A stretch of DNA of 64,000 bases from Enhygromyxa salina (GTDB lineage Bacteria > Myxococcota_A > Polyangia > Nannocystales > Nannocystaceae). The notes under the pieces are model-generated. The model saw only the letters and a list, made by a program, of their open reading frames with translations, was not told where the DNA came from and ran no database searches. The stretch is taken from positions 51,932 to 115,931 of the forward strand of contig NZ_PVNK01000232.1 in NCBI RefSeq assembly GCF_002994615.1, read 5' to 3'. Shown piece after piece: positions 30,844 through 42,675 of the stretch; positions within the stretch are counted from its first letter, which is position 1; every line of letters starts with the position of its first letter. A program made the translations under genes and the position numbers.

Positions 30844-32625
30844 ATGAAAAAGCTCAGCCTGCTCAAGTCACTCCCGCTCCTTGTTGGCCTCGCATTCGGA
30901 GCCGCGTCGGTCGCCGCGTACGCCAGTCCGCCGCCGCCGCCTCCGTCCGACGGTGCTCCGCCGCCGCCTCCCGGTGACGGTGGTGGGCCCCCGCTGCCGC
31001 CCGGAGAGGGTGGTCCGCCGCTGCCTCCCGGACAGGGTGGTCCGCCGGTGGCCCCCGGCGCCGCCGGTCAGCCCAGCGCCGAGCAAAACCAGGCCGAAGA
31101 GGCCTACAAGGCCGAGAACTACGAGGCCGCGGCGCTGGTCTTTTATAAGATCGCGTACGAGGGTGCGGGCGGCGACGCCACCCGTGGCCAGTTTTGGCTG
31201 GGCAAGTCGTTGTTCCAGCTCGGGTTCTTCGCCGGGTCGCTGGCCGTGTTCGACGAGATCGTCCAGGTCGGGCCGAGCCACCCCTATCACCAGCTGACGC
31301 TGCCGTGGCTCGCGTCGTTGAGCCGCAAGCTGCCCGAGGGCGCAGGCGTGCTCGAGAAGGTCGGCACCTACCGGCCGCAGGACCTCGAGAACGAGGCCTT
31401 CGACTCGGTCCGCGACGAGCTCTACTTCCTGCTCGGCCGCTACCACTACGGCAACGGTGATCTCGGTCAGGCGATCGCGCTCCTGTCTCAGGTCCCGCGC
31501 GAGAGCGACTACTTCATCCCGGCCCAGTACTTCCTCGGCGTGGCCGAGACCCGCGAGTTCCACGGCCCCGAGGCCGTCGAAGCGTTCAAGAACGTCCTGC
31601 GCAAGAACGCCGAGCTGCGTCAGATGCAGGGCAAGAAGAAGAACCGCGAGACTCGCAAGCTCGCGCGCATGTCCGACAAGAAGAAGCGGCGCCTCGGTAT
31701 CTCGACCGCGGAGCTCGACTTCGCCGATCAGAACCAGCGCTTCGAAGAGCTCGCCAACATCGCGCTTGGCTACATCTTCTATCAGGTCGGCAAGTTCGAC
31801 ACCTCGCTCAAGTACTTCAACAAGATCAGCATTCAGTCGCCGTACTGGCTCGACGCCGTGTTCGCGGCCTCGTGGTCCGAGTTCCGCCTCGTCGAGGTCG
31901 AGCCCGACAACGCCAACCGCCACTACCAAAAGACGCTCGGGTACATCCACACCCTCAACGCGCCTTTCTTCTTCGACTACCTCTACCCCGAGGGGCTGAT
32001 CCTCAAGGCGGTCACCTACTACTTCAACTGCCGCTACGCCTCGGCCAAGGCCTCGATCGACGAGTTCAACTCGCGCTACGTCCAGACCAAGCAGGACCTC
32101 AGCGCGCTGCTCAACCAGGCGCCCGAGGACTACCAGCTGTTCGAGCTCTCGGTGAAGATCCGCGAGGGGACCTCGGACCTCGAGCCCTTCGTCGAGATGG
32201 TCGCCCGCAAGTCGCTCCAGGATAAGACCCTCGAGAAGTACTACGACTACGTCAACCGCCTCGTGTACGAGCAAGAGACCCGCTTCAAAGAGATGAGCGG
32301 TGAGTTCCAAGGCGGCGGCCTCGGCGAGCTACTGCTCGAGAACCTCGATCTGTCGCTGTCGATCGCCAAGGAGCGCACGGGCGCCCAGGCCCGCCAGCGC
32401 ATCAGCGCTCAGATCGCCGAGATCAAGAACCTCGAAAAAGAGGCGATCAAGGTCGAGTACGAGATCGTCGAGAAGCTCAAGAAGCTCGGCGACGAGAGCG
32501 CCGGCGACGAAGAGAAGATCAAGCCGGGCCCCGAAGAAGAGCGTTACAACTACAACGGCGAATATTGGCAGGACGAACTCGGCTATTACTACTACCGCGT
32601 CACTAGCGTGTGCGCCGGTGGTTAG
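30844..32625 (+). CDS. secreted TPR protein heading the Glt-like cluster
   Basis: The 593-residue protein starts at 30844 (MKKLSLLKSLPL) with a signal peptide ending near AYAS. A Pro/Gly-rich region covers residues ~25-75. Helical TPR-like repeats follow (AEEAYKAENYEAAALVFYKIA, YFLLGRYHYGNGDLGQAIALL). A charged coiled-coil segment lies near residue 520. The last ~30 residues are Tyr-rich (ELGYYYYRV). Periplasmic location is predicted. It precedes the gltD-like gene by 87 bp and shares its strand, so it belongs to the cluster by position. I know no named Myxococcus counterpart. An upstream in-frame ATG at 30580 is unlikely. Confidence 0.7.
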   Translation: MKKLSLLKSLPLLVGLAFGAASVAAYASPPPPPPSDGAPPPPPGDGGGPPLPPGEGGPPLPPGQGGPPVAPGAAGQPSAEQNQAEEAYKAENYEAAALVFYKIAYEGAGGDATRGQFWLGKSLFQLGFFAGSLAVFDEIVQVGPSHPYHQLTLPWLASLSRKLPEGAGVLEKVGTYRPQDLENEAFDSVRDELYFLLGRYHYGNGDLGQAIALLSQVPRESDYFIPAQYFLGVAETREFHGPEAVEAFKNVLRKNAELRQMQGKKKNRETRKLARMSDKKKRRLGISTAELDFADQNQRFEELANIALGYIFYQVGKFDTSLKYFNKISIQSPYWLDAVFAASWSEFRLVEVEPDNANRHYQKTLGYIHTLNAPFFFDYLYPEGLILKAVTYYFNCRYASAKASIDEFNSRYVQTKQDLSALLNQAPEDYQLFELSVKIREGTSDLEPFVEMVARKSLQDKTLEKYYDYVNRLVYEQETRFKEMSGEFQGGGLGELLLENLDLSLSIAKERTGAQARQRISAQIAEIKNLEKEAIKVEYEIVEKLKKLGDESAGDEEKIKPGPEEERYNYNGEYWQDELGYYYYRVTSVCAGG

Positions 32626-32663
32626 CCTGTCCTGAACGAAAGTTCGAATACACGTTTCACATG

Positions 32664-32693
32664 AGGTGAGGGCGGCCCTAGCCGCTCTCACCT
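32664..32693 (+). terminator. 13-bp hairpin between the secreted TPR and gltD-like genes
   Basis: AGGTGAG(G)GCGGC and GCCGC(T)CTCACCT form a 13-bp stem with one G-T pair and a CCTA tetraloop. No T-run follows, so it may be an attenuator or mRNA processing or stability hairpin rather than a full terminator. It ends 19 bp before the gltD-like ATG. Confidence 0.5.
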
Positions 32694-32712
32694 CCGACGG
32701 AGAAGGTCCATC

Positions 32713-35700
32713 ATGAGGTCGCACAATCGCTCCAACAGGTATCGCACACTACTGACCGCCGGCAGCGTGACTGCGCTGCTGTTGACCGCCGACGTCGGTC
32801 AGGCGCAGGAGCCCGACAAGAGCAACGTCCGCTACGACCGCAAGTCGAAGAAGACGAAGGCGCAGTCGGACCTCCTCGACACCAAGTTCAAGAAGCAAAA
32901 AGAGCAGGTCGAGAAGGAGCGCGAGCGCGGCGTCCAGATGATGGACGGCCAGCAGTTCGCGACCAAGCGCAAGGCCGTCGAGCAGGAGATGGCCGACAAG
33001 CAGATCGAGTTCCTCAAGCGCTTGATCAAGACCTCCGACGAGAGCGACCCCGAGTACCCGGACTACCTGTTCCGCCTCGCCGATCACTACCTCGAGAAGA
33101 AGGCCTTCTTCGATCTTCAGGCTGGCTCGCTGTACCAGAAGATCTACGACGCCGAGGACAACAAGAAGAAGGACCTCGCCAAGCAGCTCAAGGAGCAGCA
33201 AAAGCGTCACATGCGTGACGCCAAAGACTCGAGTCAGAAGGCCGCGCGGATCTACGCGGCGCTGACCGACAACCCGAAGTTCGCCTCGTACAAGCGCATG
33301 GACGAGGCGCTGTACTACTACGCCTTCGAGCTCGGCGAGCTCGGCGAAGAGGCCAAGATGCAGGCCGCCTACCAGCGCCTGATCAACGACTTCCCCAACA
33401 GCCCGTACATCGCCAACGCGTACCTCGCGTTCGCTGACTACTATTACGGCAAGGGGCAGATCGGCAACGCGGTCCGCCTCTACGAGCGCGTCACCCAGTT
33501 CAAGGACAGCCCGGTCTACGCCTACGCGCTCTACAAGCTCGCGTGGTGTCACCTCAACCCGATCGGTGAGTTCGACGCGCGCTTCGACAAGAGCCTCAAC
33601 TACTTCGTCGCGACGATCACCGCGACCAAGGAGGGCCGGGCCGGGTCCGAGGCCAACGGCAAGCAGCTGCGCCGTGACGCCCGCCGCGACCTCGTCCGCG
33701 CCTACGTCCACGCGTCGAAGCCCTCGAAGGCCTGGGACTTCTTCCAGAAGGTCGGTAACGGCCCCGGCCAGGACGAGCAGGACGCCCGCAAGATGATGGA
33801 GCTGCTGGCCAACCAGTACTTCGGCGACGGTCAGTACACCGAGTCAACCTTCATCTACAAGAAGCTCCAGGACCTGTTCCCCGACGATCCGATGGCCTGC
33901 GACTGGCAGGGCAAGATCGTGGTCAACACCCTCGCTACTGACAACAAAGAGGTGCAGTGGCAGGAGACCGAGAACCTCGGCAAGTACTACACGAAGTTCA
34001 ACACGGGCGACTACAAGAAGGCCGCCAAGAAGAAGTGCAAGGACAACGCCCTCGCGACCATGAAGCAGATGGCGACGGTCTGGCACGACGAGGCCGAGAA
34101 GACCAAGCTCGATCGGACCTACGAGCTCGCCGAGAACGCCTACCAGGTCTTCCTGACCACCTTCCCCGGTGACAAGGACGGCTACGAGCTGCAGTACTAC
34201 TACGCCGAGCTGCTCTGGGCCCTCGCGGAGAACAACTACAACGCCAAGGACAAGAGCTCGCGCGAGAAGGGCCTCGAGTACTTCAAGAAGGCCCACGACC
34301 AGTTCGTCAAGACGCTCGAGCTCGACCCCGAGGGCAAGTACACCGCCGACGCTGCCTACGCGCAGATGCTGGCGATGAAGAACTACCTCGAGTACGACGA
34401 GACCGGCGGCAAGAAGAAGACCTGCAAGCTCAACCAAGAGGGCGTCTGCGTCTACAAGACCGACAAGAAGAAGAAGCCCAAGAACAAGGACCAAGAGGTC
34501 GACGCCGAGCTCGACTTCCCCGAATCCGACTACACGGATGAGGAGAAGCAGATGCTCAGCTCGTACGACATCTACGTCAAGTACGTCAAAAAGAAGGACG
34601 ACAAAGAGCTGCCCAAGATCATGTATCACCGGGCAAAGCTCATGATGATCCACAACAAGTTCGAGGAGGCCAAGCCTCTGCTCCAGGAGATCGTCGTCAA
34701 GTTCGACGACGTCAAAGAGGCGCAGATCTACGCGGCTTGGTGCTCGGCGATGCTCGTGGATCTGCTGACGATCCGGTGGCTCGACAAGGACAACACGCCG
34801 CCGCAGGTCATCGAGACCAGCGACGAGCTGGAGGAGTGGGCGACCAAGCTTCAGGGCATGAAGATCTGGAACCACCCGGAGAACGCCGACGTGCGTGAGG
34901 CCGTCCCGACCTTGCTCGCCGGCATCGGCTGGAAGAAGGGCATGGCCTACCGCGACGCGGGCGCCGCCTACGTCAACGGCGAGGAGCACGGCGACCCGCA
35001 GGGCTTCGAGAAGTGCGCCACGCAGTTCATCGACGTGTTCAACAACTTCGAGGAGCACGAGAAGGCCTCAACCTTGCTGTGGAACGCGGCGGACTGCTCC
35101 GACGCGTCCTACCAGGTCGGCCAGGCCATCCAGATCCGGACCGCGCTGCTCGATCGCTTCCCCGACAGCGAGCACGCTCAGGACACGCTCCACTACCTCG
35201 CCGAGTCGTATCAGGCCGTCGCCTACTACAACGAATCGGCCGATCGCTACGAGCAGTTCGCCGACGAGCACTCCAAGGACAAGCGGGCCTCCGACGCGCT
35301 CCAAAACGCCTACCTGTTCCGCCTCGGCCTCGGCCAGGAGAGCAAGGCCAAGGAGAACCTCGCCAAGTACGAGAGCCTCTACAAGAAGAAGGACGTCAAG
35401 AAGGCGGCCAAGATCTTCTGGTCGCAGCACGACCTGCTCAAGTCGACCGGGGCCAAGCGCAAGCACGCCGAGGACTACCTCAAGACCTACAGCACGCGTG
35501 GTGGCCTCGACCGCGCGGTCGTGGCCGAGGCTGTGATCGGCCAGATCGACTGGCGCAGGTCCTGCGACGAGCCGCTGCTCTACGACTCGTGCATCACCGT
35601 CGAGCGCAAGCGCGCGCTGTCGGGCGTGGCCGCGATCGAGAAGCGCAAGAAGATGGAGGCCAAGCAGAAGAAGGCCGCGGAGAAGGCGGAGAAGGAAGGC

Positions 35701-36591
35701 ACCAAGAAGCCTCGGTTCCGTCCGCCCAAGCGCTGCGGCTCCCCGACTCAGGGGGTCATCACCGTCCACCGCCGCGGCTCGAAGCGCGGCGACGCGGCCC
35801 AGGCGAGGTTCAAGAAGATCCTCAAGATGGTCGGCAAGGGCAAGATCGACATCCCCGAGGAGGACAAGAAGCGCGCCGAGGACTTCAAGAATGCCTGGGC
35901 CATGGCGATGGTCTATCAGGCGGACAAGAAGTACGAGGAGTACCTCCGCATCAAGATGCCCACCGAGCTCGACTTCGTGGTCGAGGACTGGCGCAAGGAC
36001 TCGGGCGTCGCTAGCTGGGAGAAGATGTACAAGGAGCAGGTCAAGAAGGCCGAGGACTCCAAGAAGCGCGTCGGCGAATTCTTCGAGTCGAAGACCAAGA
36101 TCGGCGTCGAGCTGCAAGAGCGCTACGCCGCGGTCAAGAGCACTGGCAGCCCCTACTGGGTCCTCGCCGCGTCGGCGCGGACGGCCTCGGTGCTCCAGAA
36201 CTTCGCCGACCAGCTCTACCGCGCGGACGTCCCCAGCGACTTCCGCAGCCAGGAGCAGGTCTGGGCCTACTGCGACACCTTGGCCGATCAGGCCGCGCCG
36301 GTTCAGCAGCAGGCGCTCGCCGCCTACGAGTACTGCATCGATCGCTCGACGGAGTTCCAGTTCTTCAACGAGTTCTCGCGTCTGTGCGAGGAGGAGATGC
36401 AGCAGCGCGACGCCGACAAGTACCCGGCGACCAACGAGCTGTTCGGTGTGTCCATCTACACCGCGAGCCGGATCGAGGACGTCAAGGTCCTCGAGGATCC
36501 GCTCGGCGGCCGCGTCAACCCGGTCAAGCGCAAGAAGGAGGCCGCCAAGGCGGCCGGTGACTCCCCGGCGTCCGACAAGGACGAGGACTGA
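32713..36591 (+). CDS. periplasmic TPR protein, GltD/AgmU-like
   Basis: The 1292-residue protein has a signal peptide (LLTAGSVTALLLTADVGQAQ) and a long run of TPR-like helical repeats with many Lys/Glu and Tyr (AYQRLINDFPNSPYIANAYLAF, YFKKAHDQFVKTLELDPEGK). The size and repeat content match AgmU/GltD (about 1200 residues) of the Myxococcus gliding machinery, which is periplasmic. The next gene is a GltE-like lipoprotein 18 bp on, as in Myxococcus. Assignment rests on architecture and gene order, not on alignment. A GGAG site precedes the ATG. Confidence 0.68.
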   Translation: MRSHNRSNRYRTLLTAGSVTALLLTADVGQAQEPDKSNVRYDRKSKKTKAQSDLLDTKFKKQKEQVEKERERGVQMMDGQQFATKRKAVEQEMADKQIEFLKRLIKTSDESDPEYPDYLFRLADHYLEKKAFFDLQAGSLYQKIYDAEDNKKKDLAKQLKEQQKRHMRDAKDSSQKAARIYAALTDNPKFASYKRMDEALYYYAFELGELGEEAKMQAAYQRLINDFPNSPYIANAYLAFADYYYGKGQIGNAVRLYERVTQFKDSPVYAYALYKLAWCHLNPIGEFDARFDKSLNYFVATITATKEGRAGSEANGKQLRRDARRDLVRAYVHASKPSKAWDFFQKVGNGPGQDEQDARKMMELLANQYFGDGQYTESTFIYKKLQDLFPDDPMACDWQGKIVVNTLATDNKEVQWQETENLGKYYTKFNTGDYKKAAKKKCKDNALATMKQMATVWHDEAEKTKLDRTYELAENAYQVFLTTFPGDKDGYELQYYYAELLWALAENNYNAKDKSSREKGLEYFKKAHDQFVKTLELDPEGKYTADAAYAQMLAMKNYLEYDETGGKKKTCKLNQEGVCVYKTDKKKKPKNKDQEVDAELDFPESDYTDEEKQMLSSYDIYVKYVKKKDDKELPKIMYHRAKLMMIHNKFEEAKPLLQEIVVKFDDVKEAQIYAAWCSAMLVDLLTIRWLDKDNTPPQVIETSDELEEWATKLQGMKIWNHPENADVREAVPTLLAGIGWKKGMAYRDAGAAYVNGEEHGDPQGFEKCATQFIDVFNNFEEHEKASTLLWNAADCSDASYQVGQAIQIRTALLDRFPDSEHAQDTLHYLAESYQAVAYYNESADRYEQFADEHSKDKRASDALQNAYLFRLGLGQESKAKENLAKYESLYKKKDVKKAAKIFWSQHDLLKSTGAKRKHAEDYLKTYSTRGGLDRAVVAEAVIGQIDWRRSCDEPLLYDSCITVERKRALSGVAAIEKRKKMEAKQKKAAEKAEKEGTKKPRFRPPKRCGSPTQGVITVHRRGSKRGDAAQARFKKILKMVGKGKIDIPEEDKKRAEDFKNAWAMAMVYQADKKYEEYLRIKMPTELDFVVEDWRKDSGVASWEKMYKEQVKKAEDSKKRVGEFFESKTKIGVELQERYAAVKSTGSPYWVLAASARTASVLQNFADQLYRADVPSDFRSQEQVWAYCDTLADQAAPVQQQALAAYEYCIDRSTEFQFFNEFSRLCEEEMQQRDADKYPATNELFGVSIYTASRIEDVKVLEDPLGGRVNPVKRKKEAAKAAGDSPASDKDED

Positions 36592-36609
36592 TCTGAAAGG
36601 GCCAAAACC

Positions 36610-38073
36610 ATGAAGACGATCAGCAAAATCTCCGTCATCGCGCTCTCGCTCGGCCTCGTCGTCGGCCTGACCGGCTGCAAGAACAAGGGCGAGGACAGCA
36701 AGAGCCCCGACAACAAGGAGCTGGCCGACGCGTCCAACGCCGAGGTCCCCGACGAGGAGGCCAAGGCCCAGTTCGCCGAGGTCTACGCCAACTACGAGGC
36801 CGCCAAGTCGGACGGCTCGCTGTCCGAGGGCGAGTGCTCCAGCATCGCCAAGGGCTTCGACGAGGTCTACAAGAGCAACAAGCGCTCGATGCTCGTCGCC
36901 CGCTTCAACGTCGGCGCGCTCTGGGAGGAGTGCGGCAACATGGAGCAGGCCATCAAGGTCTACGAGGAGCTGGGCGACAAGAACTTCCACCTCGCGCTCA
37001 ACAACCTCGGCGTCCTCGAGTGGAACAAGGGCAACACCAAAAAGGCCCTCGACCTGTTCAAGAAGTCGGTCGACGCCGACAAGAAGCAGGCCTTCGCGGC
37101 TCGCAACAACCTCGCCGCTGCGCACCGTGACCGCTACGCGGACAAGCTCAGCCAAGAGGACTTCGACACCGCCGAGAAGCAGATCCAAAACGTCCTCGCG
37201 GTCGACACCAGCAACAAGGCCGCCTACGAGAACCTCGCGCGGCTCTACTACGACCGCGGGCGGCTCAAAGATCAGTCCTACCTCGTGCTCTCCAACCTGG
37301 TCGTGACCCAGGCCCTGCGCGTGCTCGAGAAGGAGCAGCAGCAAAGCGCCGACATCTGGAACCTCAAGGGCCTGCTGTTCATGCAGGACGACAACCAGAT
37401 CGACGCGCTCAAGGCGTTCAAGAAGGCCGTCGAGATCGAGCCCAACCACCCCGACGCCAACCGCAACATCGGCTTCATCGCCATCCGCTTCCGCGACTAC
37501 CCCGCGGCCGAGAAGGCCTTCGACACCGCGCTCAAGGCCGCCTCGGTCAAGCGTGACCTCGAGGTTCACATCGCGATGGGTGTGGCCAAGCGCGGGCTCA
37601 AGAAGTTCAAGGAAGCCGAGGAGTGGTACCGCAAGGCCATGGAGCTCGATAAGAAGGACCCGCGGCCTTGGTACAACCTCGCGGTCCTCAACCAGGACCA
37701 CCTGATCGGCCAGGACGACGTCGGCCAGGCCCAGATCGAGGAGTTCTACAACATCGCCAAGGAGCACTGCGGCAAGTTCAACAAGATGGCCGAGGGCAAC
37801 AAGAAGTACGCTGAGGTCGTCAGCGACTGCCTCGACCGGATCGCGATCATTGACGACGCGATCCAGACCTTCCGCGTGATGGAGGAGCTCGAGAAGAAGG
37901 CCGCCGAGCTGGCCGAGCTCGAGCGCAAGCAGGAAGAGGAGCGGCGCAAGCGGCTGCTCGAGATGGAGCAGAAGGCCGCCGCCGCCGGTCAGCCGAGCCC
38001 CGAGGCCGAGGCCAACGCCAAGGCCGACGCCGAGGCTGCAGCCGAGAAGGCCGCCGCCGAGAAGGACAACTAG
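36610..38073 (+). CDS. TPR lipoprotein, GltE/AglT-like
   Basis: The 487-residue protein has a signal peptide with lipobox LTGC near residue 22, so it should be lipid-anchored. Several TPR pairs follow (AIKVYEELGDKNFHLALNNLGVLEWNKG, FNVGALWEECGN). The last ~70 residues are a charged coiled-coil (EELEKKAAELAELERKQEEERRKRLLEM). Size, lipobox and position after a GltD-like gene match AglT/GltE, an outer-membrane lipoprotein of the gliding machine. A strong terminator follows at 38094-38128. Confidence 0.7.
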   Translation: MKTISKISVIALSLGLVVGLTGCKNKGEDSKSPDNKELADASNAEVPDEEAKAQFAEVYANYEAAKSDGSLSEGECSSIAKGFDEVYKSNKRSMLVARFNVGALWEECGNMEQAIKVYEELGDKNFHLALNNLGVLEWNKGNTKKALDLFKKSVDADKKQAFAARNNLAAAHRDRYADKLSQEDFDTAEKQIQNVLAVDTSNKAAYENLARLYYDRGRLKDQSYLVLSNLVVTQALRVLEKEQQQSADIWNLKGLLFMQDDNQIDALKAFKKAVEIEPNHPDANRNIGFIAIRFRDYPAAEKAFDTALKAASVKRDLEVHIAMGVAKRGLKKFKEAEEWYRKAMELDKKDPRPWYNLAVLNQDHLIGQDDVGQAQIEEFYNIAKEHCGKFNKMAEGNKKYAEVVSDCLDRIAIIDDAIQTFRVMEELEKKAAELAELERKQEEERRKRLLEMEQKAAAAGQPSPEAEANAKADAEAAAEKAAAEKDN

Positions 38074-38093
38074 GTCCGCTCGACCTCTTGCGA

Positions 38094-38128
38094 GGGCGGC
38101 CCGGGCAACCGGCGCCGCCCTTTTGTTT
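38094..38128 (+). terminator. rho-independent terminator after the gltE-like gene
   Basis: GGGCGGC (38094-38100) pairs with GCCGCCC (38114-38120), and the inner CCGG can pair too. TTTTGTTT follows at once. This splits the gltDE-like pair from the gltF-like gene. Confidence 0.85.
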
Positions 38129-38352
38129 GGACCCCCAACAGACGCCAGTAAACTCGCCACGCACGCGCGCGAGCGCCCGGTCACTCCAAGCGATCGAGCG
38201 GCGCAGGCGCCCTGCGCCCAGGGCCCGCCGCCGGGGATCGCAACGGGCTCGCGCTCGTTCAGGGGCTCGGGTCGGCCGCGAGGAAGCCGCGAGCTCGCGG
38301 AAAATTTCGGCACCCTGCCACAAAAGCACCCCCAACCACGGCCTCGCTGCGG

Positions 38353-38381
38353 TTTACACACATTCCTCTCACCGCTAAGAT
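38353..38381 (+). promoter_or_regulatory. promoter of the gltF-like gene
   Basis: TTTACA at 38353-38358 and TAAGAT at 38376-38381 are 17 bp apart. The start would lie about 40 bp before the ATG. The rest of the 355-bp gap (38074-38428) holds the terminator and no other feature I recognise. Confidence 0.55.
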
Positions 38382-38428
38382 GTCAAACAGACGGAGCTTC
38401 TGAGGTTCCGCGTTCCAAGGAGTTCATC

Positions 38429-38704
38429 ATGAAACTCATCAAGCCCACGCTCGCCTTCACTGCCGCCTTTTTGCTCTCGGCCACCGCCTGGGCCGCCCCG
38501 GCCGACGCCGACGCCTCGGCGATGGCTGGAACCAACGGCGAAGGCGTGACCGTCTACGATTTCGAAGACGACGATGTCGACGGCGAGGTGCTGTCGCCCG
38601 AAGGCGCGAACCTCAGCTCGCGTGGCCGCAGCAAGCACGCCAGCATGATCACCATTCGCCCGCACTTCATCACCGAGCTGGTCAAGATGGCGAACGACAT
38701 CTGA
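38429..38704 (+). CDS. small secreted protein, GltF-like by position
   Basis: The 91-residue protein has a clean signal peptide (TLAFTAAFLLSATAWA then APADADA), an acidic middle (DFEDDDVDGEVL), and ends in IRPHFITELVKMANDI. It has its own promoter and AAGGAG 6 bp before the ATG. In Myxococcus a short periplasmic protein (GltF) occupies the same place between gltE and gltG, so the assignment is positional. No domain is recognised. Confidence 0.6.
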   Translation: MKLIKPTLAFTAAFLLSATAWAAPADADASAMAGTNGEGVTVYDFEDDDVDGEVLSPEGANLSSRGRSKHASMITIRPHFITELVKMANDI

Positions 38705-38717
38705 GCGACGAGCGCGG

Positions 38718-38755
38718 GATCTCGCCGAGTCTCTGCCTCGGAGGCTGGCGAGATC
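38718..38755 (+). terminator. hairpin downstream of the gltF-like gene
   Basis: GATCTCGCC (38718-38726) pairs with GGCGAGATC (38747-38755) around an inner GCCTC/GAGGC hairpin. A 13-bp direct repeat GAGATCGCTGTCC (38750-38775, two exact copies) and a further AGTGCG/CGCACT hairpin (38796-38811) follow. No T-run is present. Confidence 0.5.
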
Positions 38756-38984
38756 GCTGTCCGAGATCGCTGTCCGAGCTGCCAGAGCTCAAGGCAGTGC
38801 GTCAACGCACTTAGTATCTGACCAAGTCCTGGAAGAAACTTTCCACCGCGGGGAACCCAACTCGCAAGCTGCTGTCTAGGGCGCCCGAACCCAACACCCC
38901 CCCGACGAAACGTGCCTCGCGATGCTCCGGTCTAGTCCGTGAGCGCAGGGCCGAGCCCCGCCCCAGGGCGAAGATTGAATACCG

Positions 38985-41084
<2,100 letters not shown>

Positions 41085-41121
41085 GCTGACGCGCTGCACG
41101 GCGCCCATGGGCGAGACACGA

Positions 41122-41154
41122 GGCGAGCCGGTCGACGACCGGCTCGCCTTCGTT
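41122..41154 (+). terminator. terminator after the gltG-like gene
   Basis: GGCGAGCCGGTC (41122-41133) and GACCGGCTCGCC (41137-41148) form a perfect 12-bp stem with a 3-base loop, followed by TTCGTT. Confidence 0.75.
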
Positions 41155-41324
41155 CATCCAGGCCCCGCCGGCCCTCGGGCCGGGTGATCGGTGAGCCACT
41201 CAGAATCCGCTGCGTCTGTCGGTGCTGTTCCTCACGCCGAGGTCAGATATCCTTCACCCATTTTCTGTTGTCTCCAGGCTCCGACTCAGCTCACATCAAC
41301 CCGGGCGACCGCCGCGCCACCCGC

Positions 41325-41353
41325 TTGTCACCAGGTGGGGCCGTCGGTATGAT
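41325..41353 (+). promoter_or_regulatory. promoter of the TPR lipoprotein gene
   Basis: TTGTCA at 41325-41330 and TATGAT at 41348-41353 are 17 bp apart, about 24 bp before the ATG. This is one of the best promoter matches in the window. Confidence 0.7.
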
Positions 41354-41376
41354 TTCGCCCCCCAAAGGTCCTTCTG

Positions 41377-42276
41377 ATGCGTCGCGCACTGACTGCCGCC
41401 CTCCTCACTTCAATCTTCCTCCTGCCTGCCTGCAACCTCACGAGTCAGGCCCGGGTGGACTCGATCAAGATGATGAACGAGGGGATCCAGCAGCTCAACA
41501 AGAACAACATGTCGGGCGCCGAGCGTGCGATGACCGAGGCGATCAAGGCGGACCCGACCCACGCCGAGGCCTACCTCAACCTCGGTAAGCTCTACCGCAA
41601 GCAGCAAAAGTGGGTCGACGCCGAGAAGTCTTTCCGCGGCGCGATCGAGAACATGGGCGACAACCCGCGCGGTGACTACTACTTCGAGCTCGGCTCGGTC
41701 CAGGTCGCCCAGTCGATGGAGCCGGGCACCAGCCGCGCCGAGCAAGAGGCCAAGTGGCGCGAGGCGATCAAGTCCTTCTCGGAGGCGATCGGGCTCAACC
41801 CCAACCTCTACAAGGCCCACTTCCAGATGGGCACCCTGCACGAGAAGCTCGACGAGCCCGAGCAGGCCGACCAGGCCTACCGCAAGTGCATCACGCTCAA
41901 CGGCAAGTACAGCCCCTGCTTCGTGTCGCTGGGCAACATGTACATCGACTACGGGTTCTCGAACGTGGCGATGTCCGTGCTCACGACCGGGACCGAGGTC
42001 AACGACACCGACGCGGACATGTGGAACGGCATGGGTCGCGCGCTGCTCAACCTCAACCGGCCCAAAGAGGCGGTCGACGCCTACAAAAAAGCCACGCGCA
42101 TCGATCCCGACAAGCCTGACGTGCTGTTCGGCCTCGGCATGGCCTACGCCGAGATCCCGATGCGCAAAGAGTCCGAGGAAACCCTCAACGAGTTCATCTC
42201 CAAGGCCGGCAATTCGCCCGAGCACGTCAAGAAGGCTGCCCAAGACACCATCATGCGCATGCAGGGCCCGATCTAG
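41377..42276 (+). CDS. TPR lipoprotein of the Glt-like cluster
   Basis: The 299-residue protein has lipobox LPAC near residue 19. TPR units cover most of the mature protein (AERAMTEAIKADPTHAEAYLNL, KSFSEAIGLNPNLYKAHFQM, DAYKKATRIDPDKPDVLFGLG). It has its own promoter and lies between the gltG- and gltI-like genes. In Myxococcus, Tgl is a TPR lipoprotein of similar type used for pilus assembly, so a pilotin-like role is possible. Specific orthology is not claimed. Confidence 0.78.
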   Translation: MRRALTAALLTSIFLLPACNLTSQARVDSIKMMNEGIQQLNKNNMSGAERAMTEAIKADPTHAEAYLNLGKLYRKQQKWVDAEKSFRGAIENMGDNPRGDYYFELGSVQVAQSMEPGTSRAEQEAKWREAIKSFSEAIGLNPNLYKAHFQMGTLHEKLDEPEQADQAYRKCITLNGKYSPCFVSLGNMYIDYGFSNVAMSVLTTGTEVNDTDADMWNGMGRALLNLNRPKEAVDAYKKATRIDPDKPDVLFGLGMAYAEIPMRKESEETLNEFISKAGNSPEHVKKAAQDTIMRMQGPI

Positions 42277-42315
42277 TCCTCACGCAGGACAGGCTTCGGT
42301 CCCGGCCGGCCATCT

Positions 42316-42382
42316 TCAAGGCCTGGGTTCGGGGCTTGGCCTCAGGGCTTGGGCTCGAGGCTTGGGCTCAGGGCCTGGGCGC
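42316..42382 (+). repeat. degenerate tandem repeat in the gap before the gltI-like gene
   Basis: About five variants of GGCTTGGGCTCAGG follow one another. The rest of the 399-bp gap (42277-42675) contains GC-rich inverted sequences but no gene. A likely promoter lies near its end. Confidence 0.6.
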
Positions 42383-42594
42383 CTGACGAGCTGCCGCTGG
42401 CAGGAGTTGTCAGCTGGATTCAGCGTGGGCGCGACGCGACCCGGACCGGTCTTTGGCGAGACCCGTGGTCGGGGGGCTGTCGCCAGCCAGGGACGTAGCC
42501 AGATCCGAGCGCTCGCGCTCGGGCGAGCATGATCGCGCGCGAAGGCGTGGCGTCGCTTCGGCGAGGCCACGGGACAGTCGCGATCGCGGCAGCT

Positions 42595-42624
42595 TTGAGT
42601 GGGTTTGAGGCCCCGTGTTATATC
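42595..42624 (+). promoter_or_regulatory. promoter of the gltI-like gene
   Basis: TTGAGT at 42595-42600 and TATATC at 42619-42624 are 18 bp apart, about 50 bp before the ATG. Confidence 0.45.
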
Positions 42625-42675
42625 GACGCCCCAGCCAGTGAATTTCCTCAGTGATGCTGGCAGGATAGGGGCCAG

